DNA of 11,451 nucleotides from assembly GCA_015229095.1 (NCBI GenBank), contig JADGCE010000061.1, forward strand, positions 3,325 through 14,775, given 5' to 3'. This document shows positions 5,393 to 11,451 of this stretch, in pieces. Every line of letters starts with the position of its first letter. Within the stretch, counting starts at the first letter, position 1. This DNA is from Magnetococcales bacterium (GTDB lineage Bacteria > Pseudomonadota > Magnetococcia > Magnetococcales > Magnetaquicoccaceae). Below the pieces are notes generated by a model. It saw only the letters and a list, made by a program, of their open reading frames with translations. It did no database searches and was not told the origin of the DNA. The position numbers were made by a program, and so were the translations under genes.

Positions 5393-7745
5393 GGCCATCC
5401 CGCCCCGCACGGGCAATATGCCGCCCCATTTCCTGGTCCCACTGTGTGATGTGGAACGCAAACCAGTTTCTCACAAACAGAGTCATGTCCAGCAACAAGG
5501 TATGGCTCTCCTCGCCCATGCGTTCCGAAAATTTGCCCGCCTGTTCCAAATAGCCACGGTGTTGCGCCCGGTGCTCCGCCCGTTTCGGATCGGCGAAGGT
5601 TTCCATCAATCTCTCCTCCCGTTCAAAGTGCGCCTGGGCATACTGGAATAAATCTTTGAATATTTCCTTCTGCACGCCCATGCTGTCCGGGTAATGGATG
5701 GCGTTGTGGGCGATATTCAACATGCCGAACAGTGTCTGGTGTTCATGATCCACCTCCGGTACACCGATGTTCCAGGCACTCTCCCACTCGACAAGGGGCG
5801 TGCGTTTCAGCTTGGAGGTCAGCGGGACCAGATACAAACCATCCATGGCAGCAAACATCCGCCGACGATGGCTGTGGACATCCTGCACCGATCTCTGCAA
5901 CAGTTCGGGTTGCGGGTCACTCAGATGCTGGACGGCTTGCGAGGCGGAGTCATGCATGGCTTGACAGCTCTTTTCGATCTCGCGCAGCCAGTATTGTGCC
6001 TCGGGAGGCGCATTCCGATTGGCATGCAGCCATTTGCCCACCTCACTGGTTTCCCAGGCGGCAAAAGAGTCGCTCTTCAGCTTTACACTGCCAAAGACCG
6101 CCTTCTCCAGCTGTCCCATCATGTTCATGACGTTGCCCTTGAAGCGAAACAGCTCAAACGGTTCGGAATACCCCTCAAACGCAGATAACGTCTTGTGAAA
6201 ATGGTCGTTGATTTCGCGGGCAATGCCCGACAACATGCCAAAATGATTCACGGAACCATGCAGAAAACGGGTTGTGCGCAGGGAAACCGCCAATTTTTCC
6301 TTGACCTGTTGCGACAATTCGTTCGTCTTCTTGGAAAAGGAGCAGGTGGATACCGCAAACTTTCTGGCATCACAGGTCTGCTCTTCCATGCTCAAGGCAA
6401 TCTGGGCCACGTGGGATGCCTTGGTCGTGATCTCCTCAATACTCACCACACCCCTGGCCGACTCTTCCGCCACGCTGCGGGCAGCCAGCTGCAGCTCGTT
6501 GGAGCGTTGCATGATGGCGGACATGGCTTGCTGGATATCGTCTGCGGAGCGCGCAACATGTTGGGTGGCATCGAGCTGGCCATCGATCGCCTTGGAGATG
6601 CCCTGGTTGATGCCGTGGATGCGTCCGACCAATTCAAACACAGTGCCGGCCACCGAGCCGGCTTCGACGGACTTGGACTGGATCTCCTTGATTTTACCCT
6701 CAATGTCGCTGGTCGCCTGCACGGTCCTTTGTGCCAAAACCTTGATTTCATTGGCGACTACGGCAAATCCCCTGCCTGCATCGCCGGCCCCGGCCGCCTC
6801 AATGGCGGCGTTGAGGGCCAACATGCTGGTCTGATCTGTGATGTCACGAATAAAATCCACCACGGTGCCGATCTGCCGGGCGGCACTGGCTAGGTCGCCC
6901 AGAACCACGCCAAAGGAACGTGTGGCCTGGTCAGCCTCACTGGAAGCCTCGCTGGCCACACGGCAGCGGCTGCGTACATCGTCAAAGGAGCGCACCATCT
7001 TTTCCGTGGATTGACTGACCTTTGAGGTGGAATCACGGGAGAGATGCAACTGCTCAAAGACACCCTGCAGATGGCCCACCATTTTTTCCGAAGCCAGTGC
7101 CATGCTTTGCAGATTGTGCTCCGCAGACTCGGATGCCTGTGCAACCTTGCCTATGTGGGCGGAAATGTCGGAAGAAGAGGATGCCAATACATCCATGTTC
7201 ATGCTGATTCGGCTCAGTTGGCCCAGGGTGGCCGCGACTTCACCCGCCAGTTGATTGTTGCTTTGATCGATCTCGCCGGCCAGACGATAGAGGCTGTTGG
7301 AATCCTTGCCAATAAATTTATGGACTTGAATCAGCTCCATGATCAAAGCGGATGCATTGGCTGCCTGCATTCCGATGACACGGATGGACCGCACAAGGTG
7401 CGCCATCACGTGTTGTATATTGGCGACGACCCCCCTCTTTTCTCCCGCAGCCCACGCCTCATCCTTGACCGGCTTCGGCAGGGTCTCCACCAGATTTTGC
7501 AACGGTTGCGCGATAGCGATGCGATCACCTGGCAGGCCCACCCTGAACACTCTCCACAGTATGAGCCCGAACAGAGTGCCGACAAGCAACGCAACCGGCA
7601 TGGCAACGAACCACAGGTTGGTGATGTGAAACAGGGTGCCGATCAGGCTGATCAGCGACGCCTCCACAAGGAGCGCCACCATCAGCACACCGGGAGGAAC
7701 AAAAGCCGCCATCTGCGCATGGGCACACTTGTTGGTCTCATTCAT
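5376..7745 (-). CDS. Methyl-accepting chemotaxis protein with degenerate CZB domain and C-terminal bacteriohemerythrin domain
   Basis: This 789-residue receptor has two adjacent membrane helices (about 14-39 and 43-66) with almost no periplasmic loop, so sensing must be intramembrane or cytoplasmic. A long signalling coiled coil (about 100-495) contains the kinase-control hairpin around 301-340 (DQTSMLALNAAIEAA, GRGFAVVANEIKVLAQR). A CZB-like segment (about 530-608) keeps GKWLH and an MH, but most zinc ligands are replaced. The C-terminal domain (about 650-778) is a complete O2-binding hemerythrin: H669, H706, E710, H725, H729, H765 and D770 match the seven di-iron ligands in type and spacing. 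The ATG at 7743-7745 has GAGGG 9 nt upstream. The likely role is aerotaxis through CheA/CheW by diferrous-site O2 binding, as in DcrH-type receptors. It is a single gene with a separate promoter region. Confidence 0.95.
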   Translation of the reverse strand: MNETNKCAHAQMAAFVPPGVLMVALLVEASLISLIGTLFHITNLWFVAMPVALLVGTLFGLILWRVFRVGLPGDRIAIAQPLQNLVETLPKPVKDEAWAAGEKRGVVANIQHVMAHLVRSIRVIGMQAANASALIMELIQVHKFIGKDSNSLYRLAGEIDQSNNQLAGEVAATLGQLSRISMNMDVLASSSSDISAHIGKVAQASESAEHNLQSMALASEKMVGHLQGVFEQLHLSRDSTSKVSQSTEKMVRSFDDVRSRCRVASEASSEADQATRSFGVVLGDLASAARQIGTVVDFIRDITDQTSMLALNAAIEAAGAGDAGRGFAVVANEIKVLAQRTVQATSDIEGKIKEIQSKSVEAGSVAGTVFELVGRIHGINQGISKAIDGQLDATQHVARSADDIQQAMSAIMQRSNELQLAARSVAEESARGVVSIEEITTKASHVAQIALSMEEQTCDARKFAVSTCSFSKKTNELSQQVKEKLAVSLRTTRFLHGSVNHFGMLSGIAREINDHFHKTLSAFEGYSEPFELFRFKGNVMNMMGQLEKAVFGSVKLKSDSFAAWETSEVGKWLHANRNAPPEAQYWLREIEKSCQAMHDSASQAVQHLSDPQPELLQRSVQDVHSHRRRMFAAMDGLYLVPLTSKLKRTPLVEWESAWNIGVPEVDHEHQTLFGMLNIAHNAIHYPDSMGVQKEIFKDLFQYAQAHFEREERLMETFADPKRAEHRAQHRGYLEQAGKFSERMGEESHTLLLDMTLFVRNWFAFHITQWDQEMGRHIARAGRDGLRGRS

Positions 7746-8083
7746 GATGATCTACCCTCATCGCTGTTATGCCCGCCCTCCCTTTGGTGACAATCCGGCC
7801 CATCCGCTCCACCCCGGTGCAACCCGTTGTCGAGCCACACCATTGCGTTGCCCCACCCGGGTGGCCCGCGCCCCCGTGGTGACCCAGGCAGACTACCAGA
7901 ACGACCGACATGCTGTAAAAGGAGAAATCGTGCCTCCCTCCCGACCCGAAAAAAATGCGCCTGTGTCGCGACAAAGATGCCGCGTGGTTCCGTCCATACA
8001 GGCAAGACCGGTGCGGTGCCGGTTCAAGAAACAGACAAGTCGCCGGGGCGATATCCCCGTATCACTCAACTCAGGAGAATACA
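7746..8083. other. Divergent intergenic region between the chemoreceptor and a small exported protein
   Basis: These 338 nt hold no convincing gene on either strand; open frames across it lack a ribosome binding site or recognisable product. It must contain the promoters for the genes reading outward on each side, but I could not pick convincing -35/-10 or sigma28 flagellar boxes. Notable elements are a perfect 12-bp palindrome at 7853-7864 and a small stem (CGGGG/CCCCG, 8044-8059) in the 5' leader of the rightward gene. Confidence 0.6.
7853..7864. promoter_or_regulatory. 12-bp perfect palindrome, possible operator
   Basis: CCACCCGGGTGG is self-complementary over its full length and lies about 110 nt upstream of the chemoreceptor start. 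A dimeric regulator could bind it. In GC-rich DNA such a palindrome can also arise by chance. Confidence 0.25.
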
Positions 8084-8440
8084 ATGAAAAAGATTGCAAT
8101 GCGCGTGACGGTGCTGGTGGCCTCTCTGGCCCTCTCTGGTGCGGCCTTTGCCGGCACTGAAGCGCCCAAAACGGAGAGCGCAGCGCCGGTGGTGGCCCCG
8201 GTGGCCGATGCCAAGGTAACCCCGACGACCGGCAAAGAGGGCTCCGGTCGGTTGATGGCGGCAGCCCCAACGGATGGCAAAGAGCAGAAGGTGGTCAAGG
8301 CTGTGGACGCGAAAGGGGCGGCGGAGCAGAAGGGCGGAGAGGGGGCGAACAAGCAAAAACCCGAAACCACCGCCAAGGGCGATGCCAAGGCGGGCACCCC
8401 TGCGCCCGTGGCCGTGCAAGAGAGCAGCACCAGGAAATAG
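8084..8440 (+). CDS. Small exported Ala/Lys/Pro-rich protein of unknown function
   Basis: The 118-residue protein starts at ATG 8084 with a very good AGGAGA ribosome binding site at 8073-8078; the frame is open upstream to 7955 but that part has no signal. Residues 1-23 are a textbook signal peptide (MKKIAMR, hydrophobic core, cleavage after AFA). The mature chain of about 95 residues is low-complexity: Ala, Lys, Pro, Thr, Gly and Val, with no Cys, no Trp, and only two aromatic-poor stretches, so it is probably disordered in the periplasm or outside the cell. No family is recognised. It is monocistronic, with a GC-rich hairpin directly after its stop that may end transcription. The strong signals for expression argue that the gene is real despite its simple composition. 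Confidence 0.8.
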   Translation: MKKIAMRVTVLVASLALSGAAFAGTEAPKTESAAPVVAPVADAKVTPTTGKEGSGRLMAAAPTDGKEQKVVKAVDAKGAAEQKGGEGANKQKPETTAKGDAKAGTPAPVAVQESSTRK

Positions 8441-8446
8441 GAAGCC

Positions 8447-8508
8447 GCAGGGGCTGGGGGCCCCCCCCCGGCAAGGCCCTGCGATGCCAGGGGGATCATC
8501 CCCCTGGC
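8447..8508. repeat. GC-rich palindromic (REP-like) cluster, possible bidirectional terminator
   Basis: Two large hairpins lie side by side between convergent genes. The first runs from GCAGGG at 8447 to CCCTGC ending at 8482, with G-run against C-run pairing inside. The second is GCCAGGGGGAT-C-ATCCCCCTGGC at 8486-8508, an 11-bp perfect stem. Further small inverted repeats (CTCC/GGAG at about 8511-8521, and a near copy of the GATGCC arm at about 8523-8533) extend the cluster. There is no T-run. Such mosaics resemble repetitive extragenic palindromes; a multi-copy status cannot be tested here. Confidence 0.6.
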
Positions 8509-9194
8509 ACCTCCGCAGGAGTGCCCTGGGCATCGGGGGTTTGCCTGGGGTGCCTCGGCAGGTCGCCGGGATGGGCCTCCTCTGACCGGCGGCGACCCTC
8601 CTCGGCGGGCTCTGATGCCACGTCGCCCTGTATCCTGTAGAGCTGGCGCGCGCTCTTGTGGCCCTCCCCCTGTTCCGGCACAGCGGGCCTTCCTTCCACC
8701 AGCAGGCAGCCGATCCACTCCGTCGCAGCAGCCTGCGGGTGGGTTGCGGAAGGCCGGACGGGCAACGTCTGGATCCGCAATGTGAAGCGGTGCTGACGAT
8801 GGTCGTGGGGTGGAATCTGCAGGTGATAACGGCCATCCGCCCCACCCTCCAGCAACCAGGCGCCGCCACGCTCCGGAAGCAGCGCGACGCGACACAGACT
8901 GCGTCCGTGTGTGTCGATCTGTCCCGGAACCATGGCCAGGGTGACGACCAGTGGGATGGGTTCCTCGTTCTGCACGGTCAGACACAGCGGGTACTCCCCT
9001 CCCGCCTTGACTGCCGGCAACGTATAAAGCCGCACCTCGCGACCGCTGGCATGCTCGCCGTTGGCGTTGCACCAGTGGCTGGTCAGAGCCATCGGCTTGC
9101 CGGGTCCGTGCGCCCCCAGAGGATGCGCTGTCAGCAAGAGGCCCAGCAGCCCCACCCTTTTCCACAGGATCACCTCTTTTCGTCGGTTATTCAT
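8496..9194 (-). CDS. Exported protein of unknown function, C-terminal tail encoded in the repeat cluster
   Basis: The 232-residue protein starts MNNRRK with a basic N-region and hydrophobic core (about 9-23, VILWKRVGLLGLLL), with probable cleavage near LGA-HG (about 27-29). The ATG at 9192-9194 has GGGAGAGG close upstream. A second possible start at 9218 forms an ATGA overlap with the hydrolase stop but has a poor ribosome binding site. Residues 38-170 look like an all-beta domain with Cys at 42, 71, 101 and 163, possibly two disulfides, and a His-rich strand PPHDHRQHRF (128-137). The last 45 or so residues are charged, Pro/Gly-rich, low-complexity sequence translated from GC-rich repeat DNA; the TGA lies at the centre of a hairpin. 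No family is recognised. It sits downstream of, and is probably co-transcribed with, the hydrolase gene. Confidence 0.72.
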   Translation of the reverse strand: MNNRRKEVILWKRVGLLGLLLTAHPLGAHGPGKPMALTSHWCNANGEHASGREVRLYTLPAVKAGGEYPLCLTVQNEEPIPLVVTLAMVPGQIDTHGRSLCRVALLPERGGAWLLEGGADGRYHLQIPPHDHRQHRFTLRIQTLPVRPSATHPQAAATEWIGCLLVEGRPAVPEQGEGHKSARQLYRIQGDVASEPAEEGRRRSEEAHPGDLPRHPRQTPDAQGTPAEVPGG

Positions 9195-9214
9195 GGCCTC
9201 TCCCACACGACAGA

Positions 9215-10069
9215 TCATGCGCCGTCCGGGCGCAATGATCGCAGAAACGCCCGAATGGCGTCATGGTAACCGCCGGAGGAGGCGATGCTGTTATGATCCA
9301 CGCCGGGCAGGATTTTTGCCTGATGAGGCCCCCCCCAAACGGCGATCAAACGCTGGGAATGGCGTGGGGGGACAATGGTATCATCGCTGGCCATCAAAAC
9401 CAGGAGCGGCGCCTGGATGGCGGGGGCACGGGCCTCAGAATCAAAGGGGTGTTTCAAAAGCCAGCCGATCGGCAACACCGGATAGATCGCCTGAGCCAAG
9501 CTCCGAATGCTGTCATAAGGCGAGACCAGACAGACCCCCGCCACCTTGCGCTCGGCGGCCACATGCACGGCCACCCCGGTTCCCAGGCTGCGCCCCATGA
9601 CCACAATGCGCTCCGGGTCCACGTCGGGGCGCTGTTGTGCCCAGTCAAAGATCAACCGGGCATCCTCAAACAGGGCACGCTCGCCGGGTTGGCCACCGCT
9701 CTCCCCATAACCCCGATAGTTGATGGCCAACACGGCCCAACCCGGCACTTCCTGGGCCGCAGTCAGCAAAAAACCGGATACCTCTTCGGCATTGCCACCC
9801 CAATAGATCAGGAGCGGCGCCCGGCCCGCCAGGGGCCTGTTCAGCAACCAACCATGCAACGGCGTTCCATCGGCGGCCGTCAACCGGATTTCCCCCTGCG
9901 GCGAGCGTTCCTGCAGCATTTGCCTGGCCGCAGGAGACAAGGGTCGCGGAAAAAACAGCATCCGCTCCTGGTTGAAATACAGAAAAAGGCACAGCAGCAG
10001 CGGCAGGGCCACGAGGAGAGCGACCCCGACGTTCAGGAGGGATTGCAAGAAGGGTGAGAAGAGAGACAT
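9215..10069 (-). CDS. Membrane-anchored alpha/beta hydrolase (BEM46 / serine aminopeptidase-like S33)
   Basis: The 284-residue protein has one N-terminal membrane helix (about 11-31), then the FNQERMLFFPRP stretch common in this group of membrane-tethered hydrolases. The alpha/beta hydrolase fold follows: the oxyanion-side motif LLIYWGGNAEE (87-97), NYRGYGESGG (117-126), and the nucleophile elbow GRSLG with S161. The acid is D229 or D230 in MASDDTIVPP, and H259 in VDHNSI completes the triad, so it should be catalytically active as an esterase or peptidase of unknown substrate. The ATG at 10067-10069 is preferred; a TTG at 10096 would add nine residues. The stop overlaps a possible start of the next gene (ATGA at 9215-9218), pointing to a two-gene transcription unit. 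Topology suggests the catalytic domain faces one side of the inner membrane; which side is not decided by sequence. Confidence 0.9.
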   Translation of the reverse strand: MSLFSPFLQSLLNVGVALLVALPLLLCLFLYFNQERMLFFPRPLSPAARQMLQERSPQGEIRLTAADGTPLHGWLLNRPLAGRAPLLIYWGGNAEEVSGFLLTAAQEVPGWAVLAINYRGYGESGGQPGERALFEDARLIFDWAQQRPDVDPERIVVMGRSLGTGVAVHVAAERKVAGVCLVSPYDSIRSLAQAIYPVLPIGWLLKHPFDSEARAPAIQAPLLVLMASDDTIVPPRHSQRLIAVWGGPHQAKILPGVDHNSIASSGGYHDAIRAFLRSLRPDGA

Positions 10070-10293
10070 GGGATTTTCCCGATACCAGTTGCCCAACTGC
10101 TTGATCCGCGCCCTGTACAGGAGAGCACGTCACGCAGAAAAAACGCAACAGTAAACATACTCGCGTATCCGCCCTGTGTGGTCTTTGGGCGCGTCCTGCG
10201 TGCCGCACCGGAACCAACGGCCAAAAGGTCAACATTCTGCGACAGGGTGAGTTTGGCACAGGGAGTCATCGTCCCGGGAACGACAAACTCGGT

Positions 10294-10322
10294 TTGAACA
10301 ATGGGCAAAACCGTGATAGAGT
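10294..10322 (+). promoter_or_regulatory. Possible sigma70-type promoter for the antitoxin-like gene
   Basis: TTGAAC (10294-10299) and TAGAGT (10317-10322) are separated by 17 nt. The predicted transcription start falls near 10329, next to an inverted repeat at 10328-10354, an arrangement expected for an autoregulated antitoxin. Match is by consensus only. Confidence 0.35.
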
Positions 10323-10327
10323 CGAAC

Positions 10328-10354
10328 CCATGCTATGACCAGAACGGAGCATGG
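10328..10354. promoter_or_regulatory. Inverted repeat CCATGCT/AGCATGG, possible antitoxin operator
   Basis: Two perfect 7-bp arms are separated by 13 nt and lie between the possible promoter and the ATG at 10396. Type II antitoxins commonly bind such repeats to repress their own operon. This role is inferred from position. Confidence 0.35.
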
Positions 10355-10395
10355 TATTCTGCTCTCAAAGATTGAACCACATCAGGGAGGCTACC

Positions 10396-10608
10396 ATGCA
10401 GACCGTCCAAAAACAACTGGTTACCGATGCAGAGCACAGACCCATCGCCGTTCAGATTGACTACAACGATTGGCTGAGAATCGAACGACAACTCAAGATG
10501 CAGACCCCCTCTGTCCCGGCGGTTGACCTGTCCCAGTATGCGGGCACAGTAAGGCTGACCGAATCACCGTTGGCCTATCAGACACGCAGTCGAAGCGAGT
10601 GGTCGTGA
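10396..10608 (+). CDS. Small type II antitoxin-like protein, toxin partner missing
   Basis: The 70-residue protein starts at ATG 10396 with a strong GGGAGG at 10385-10390; an upstream in-frame ATG at 10351 lacks one. The N-terminal half (KQLVTDAEHRPIAVQIDYND, WLRIERQL, residues 6-33) is the short beta-beta-alpha pattern of antitoxins that protect a PIN or RelE type toxin. The tail SPLAYQTRSRSEW (57-69) resembles the toxin-binding C terminus of such proteins. Its TGA overlaps a GTG in GTGA (10605-10608), the usual junction with a toxin gene. However, the frame starting there stops after 20 codons (VNHVLDIFGM...). A cognate toxin is therefore absent or destroyed, probably by the mobile element debris that follows. 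Family assignment is by pattern memory, not a search. Confidence 0.65.
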   Translation: MQTVQKQLVTDAEHRPIAVQIDYNDWLRIERQLKMQTPSVPAVDLSQYAGTVRLTESPLAYQTRSRSEWS

Positions 10609-10633
10609 ACCACGTTCTGGACATATTCGGCAT

Positions 10634-10925
10634 GTGCAAGCGGACGAACTGTTTGTCAGGACAGTGAAATTACGGTGCAAGGACAAGGACGAACCGCACC
10701 GGATGGGGATCTGGTCCCGTGCGAGCCAGAAGGGTCTCATGCCGTGCTACAAGACATAGATGGGGCGGCTCAATGCCAGAAGGAAAAGGAGTCAGCACAG
10801 GGCAAGAGGAAGATCGACCACATGGGGATGGCCATGGCAATGGACGTTGCTACGCGCTTATGGCTGGGAGGAGTCGTCAATGTCCAGCGCAACAAAGGGT
10901 TGATCCTGTCTCTGGCGCAAAATGA
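10634..10925 (+). pseudogene. Frameshifted transposase remnant
   Basis: Two pieces in different frames look like parts of one DDE-type transposase. In the second frame, from 10634, the sequence reads VQADELFVRTVKLRCK, resembling the D-E-L-W/F catalytic region of IS1-like or IS1595-like transposases, and it runs to a TAG near 10760. In the first frame, around 10825-10914, MAMDVATRLWLGGVV and QRNKGLILSL resemble the following strand and helix of the same enzymes. No start codon with a ribosome binding site, no full catalytic set and no clear terminal inverted repeats are seen. It is a decayed fragment lying between the antitoxin-like gene and the antiporter gene. Downstream sequence to 11020 shows nothing further. 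Confidence 0.5.
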
Positions 10926-11035
10926 CAGTTTCCATGACCGACGATTACAGAGGGAGATTCTGGAATGGGCAGGTTTTATGATCACAGGGCTGGACGATCC
11001 CATCTGACATCCGAACAAACGCATGAGGTGAGAAA

Positions 11036-11451
11036 ATGGATGCTGCGGTTAAAAAATTACTCCACAATCCAGCAGCCAGCGGAATCATCATCTTTCTGGC
11101 CGCCGTTTTGGCCATGGCTGTCAAGAACTCCGCATTCAGTGCCCACTACGATGCATTTTTGAATATTCCCGTTTCTGTGCAGTTTGCCGATCTGAAAATA
11201 GCCAAACCTTTGTTGCTTTGGATCAATGATGGATTGATGGCCATCTTCTTTCTCATGGTCGGCTTGGAACTTAAACGTGAATTTCTTGAGGGACATCTTT
11301 CTCAACCATCCAATGTCATTTTACCCGTAGTGGGAGCAATCGGCGGCATCGCCGTACCGGCTGGCATTTACGCGCTGATCAATAAAAATGATCCTTTGGC
11401 TCTGGAGGGATGGGCCGTTCCAACGGCTACGGATATTGCCTTTGCAGTGGG
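11036..11451 (+). CDS. nhaA: Na+/H+ antiporter NhaA, N-terminal third (3' end outside window)
   Basis: The ATG at 11036 is preceded by GAGGTG at 11025-11030. The 138 complete codons give an inner-membrane protein that matches NhaA throughout: NPAASGIIIFLAAVLAM (helix I), LKIAKPLLLWINDGLMAIFF (helix II start) with FFLMVGLELKREF, the helix III-IV region LPVVGAIGGIAVPAGIYAL, and GWAVPTATDIAFAVG. The last motif contains D133, the same number as the E. coli functional Asp133; the paired Asp163/Asp164 lie beyond the window. The family is about 390 residues, so roughly 35% is present. It exchanges external protons for internal Na+ (or Li+) and serves pH and salt homeostasis. The local base composition is clearly lower in GC than the rest of the window, suggesting separate ancestry. 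Confidence 0.95.
   Translation, partial: MDAAVKKLLHNPAASGIIIFLAAVLAMAVKNSAFSAHYDAFLNIPVSVQFADLKIAKPLLLWINDGLMAIFFLMVGLELKREFLEGHLSQPSNVILPVVGAIGGIAVPAGIYALINKNDPLALEGWAVPTATDIAFAV

Larger units (their letters stand above)
10070..10395. other. Divergent intergenic region between hydrolase and antitoxin-like gene
   Basis: About 326 nt with no supportable gene. It holds upstream regions for both neighbours. Besides the promoter and inverted repeat listed separately, there is an imperfect palindrome at 10269-10283 (TCGTCCCGGGAACGA). No tRNA, small RNA or attachment site is evident. Confidence 0.6.

Noticed and set aside
7044..7790. 248-codon + strand frame opposite the chemoreceptor N-terminal half
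   Set aside because: Antisense shadow of a strongly supported gene, with no family match and no ribosome binding site.
8071..9165. 364-codon minus-strand frame covering the small exported protein and repeat cluster
   Set aside because: It runs out of frame through two better supported genes and has Arg/Pro/Gly-rich shadow composition.
10605..10667. 20-codon frame VNHVLDIFGM... at the GTGA junction as a PIN toxin start
   Set aside because: Only the V-L-D near the start resembles a PIN toxin; too short to call as a feature, so it is mentioned only as a possible toxin stump.
1..11451. CRISPR array, tRNA, rRNA, riboswitch or intact insertion sequence
   Set aside because: No regularly spaced repeats, tRNA-like cloverleaf arms, rRNA conserved stretches or complete transposase with terminal inverted repeats were recognised on reading.

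Overview
The window is about 11.4 kb of mostly GC-rich, tightly packed, Gram-negative bacterial DNA. It holds ten complete protein-coding genes, one gene cut at each edge, and one stretch of decayed mobile DNA. Signal peptides, a CXXCH c-type heme site facing the periplasm, c-di-GMP proteins and a hemerythrin chemoreceptor suggest a motile, microaerophilic or redox-gradient-seeking aquatic proteobacterium. The style resembles Magnetococcales-like or related lineages, but the sequence does not prove a taxon.

Left part (1-1123, + strand): the 3' end of a Pro/Ala-repeat protein, then a glutathione S-transferase-like protein with a CPHC active site.

Central part (1149-7745) is a signalling block. 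Three minus-strand genes form a probable operon, in transcription order: an exported Cache-fold protein with no membrane anchor after its sensor lobes (4890-3847); an exported heme-binding protein of the ethylbenzene-dehydrogenase gamma-subunit type, whose GTG start overlaps the Cache gene by 14 nt (3860-2931); and a membrane diguanylate cyclase with a periplasmic CXXCH heme site, HAMP, PAS and GGEEF domains (2837-1149). Divergent from this operon is a single-domain PilZ c-di-GMP receptor. Its 3' end overlaps the 3' end of a convergent 789-residue chemoreceptor that ends in a bacteriohemerythrin domain and carries a CZB-like domain lacking most of its zinc ligands. Together these look like a two-branch redox/oxygen response: periplasmic heme sensing feeding c-di-GMP, and cytoplasmic O2 sensing feeding chemotaxis. 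The joint function is inference.

Right part (7746-10395): an intergenic region, a small exported low-complexity protein on the + strand, a GC-rich palindromic repeat cluster, and a minus-strand pair made of a membrane-anchored alpha/beta hydrolase and an unrecognised exported protein. The tail of the exported protein is encoded inside the repeat cluster.

Right edge (10396-11451): a small antitoxin-like gene without an intact toxin, frameshifted remains of a transposase, and the 5' third of an NhaA Na+/H+ antiporter in visibly lower-GC DNA. This edge looks like an accessory or recently acquired segment.
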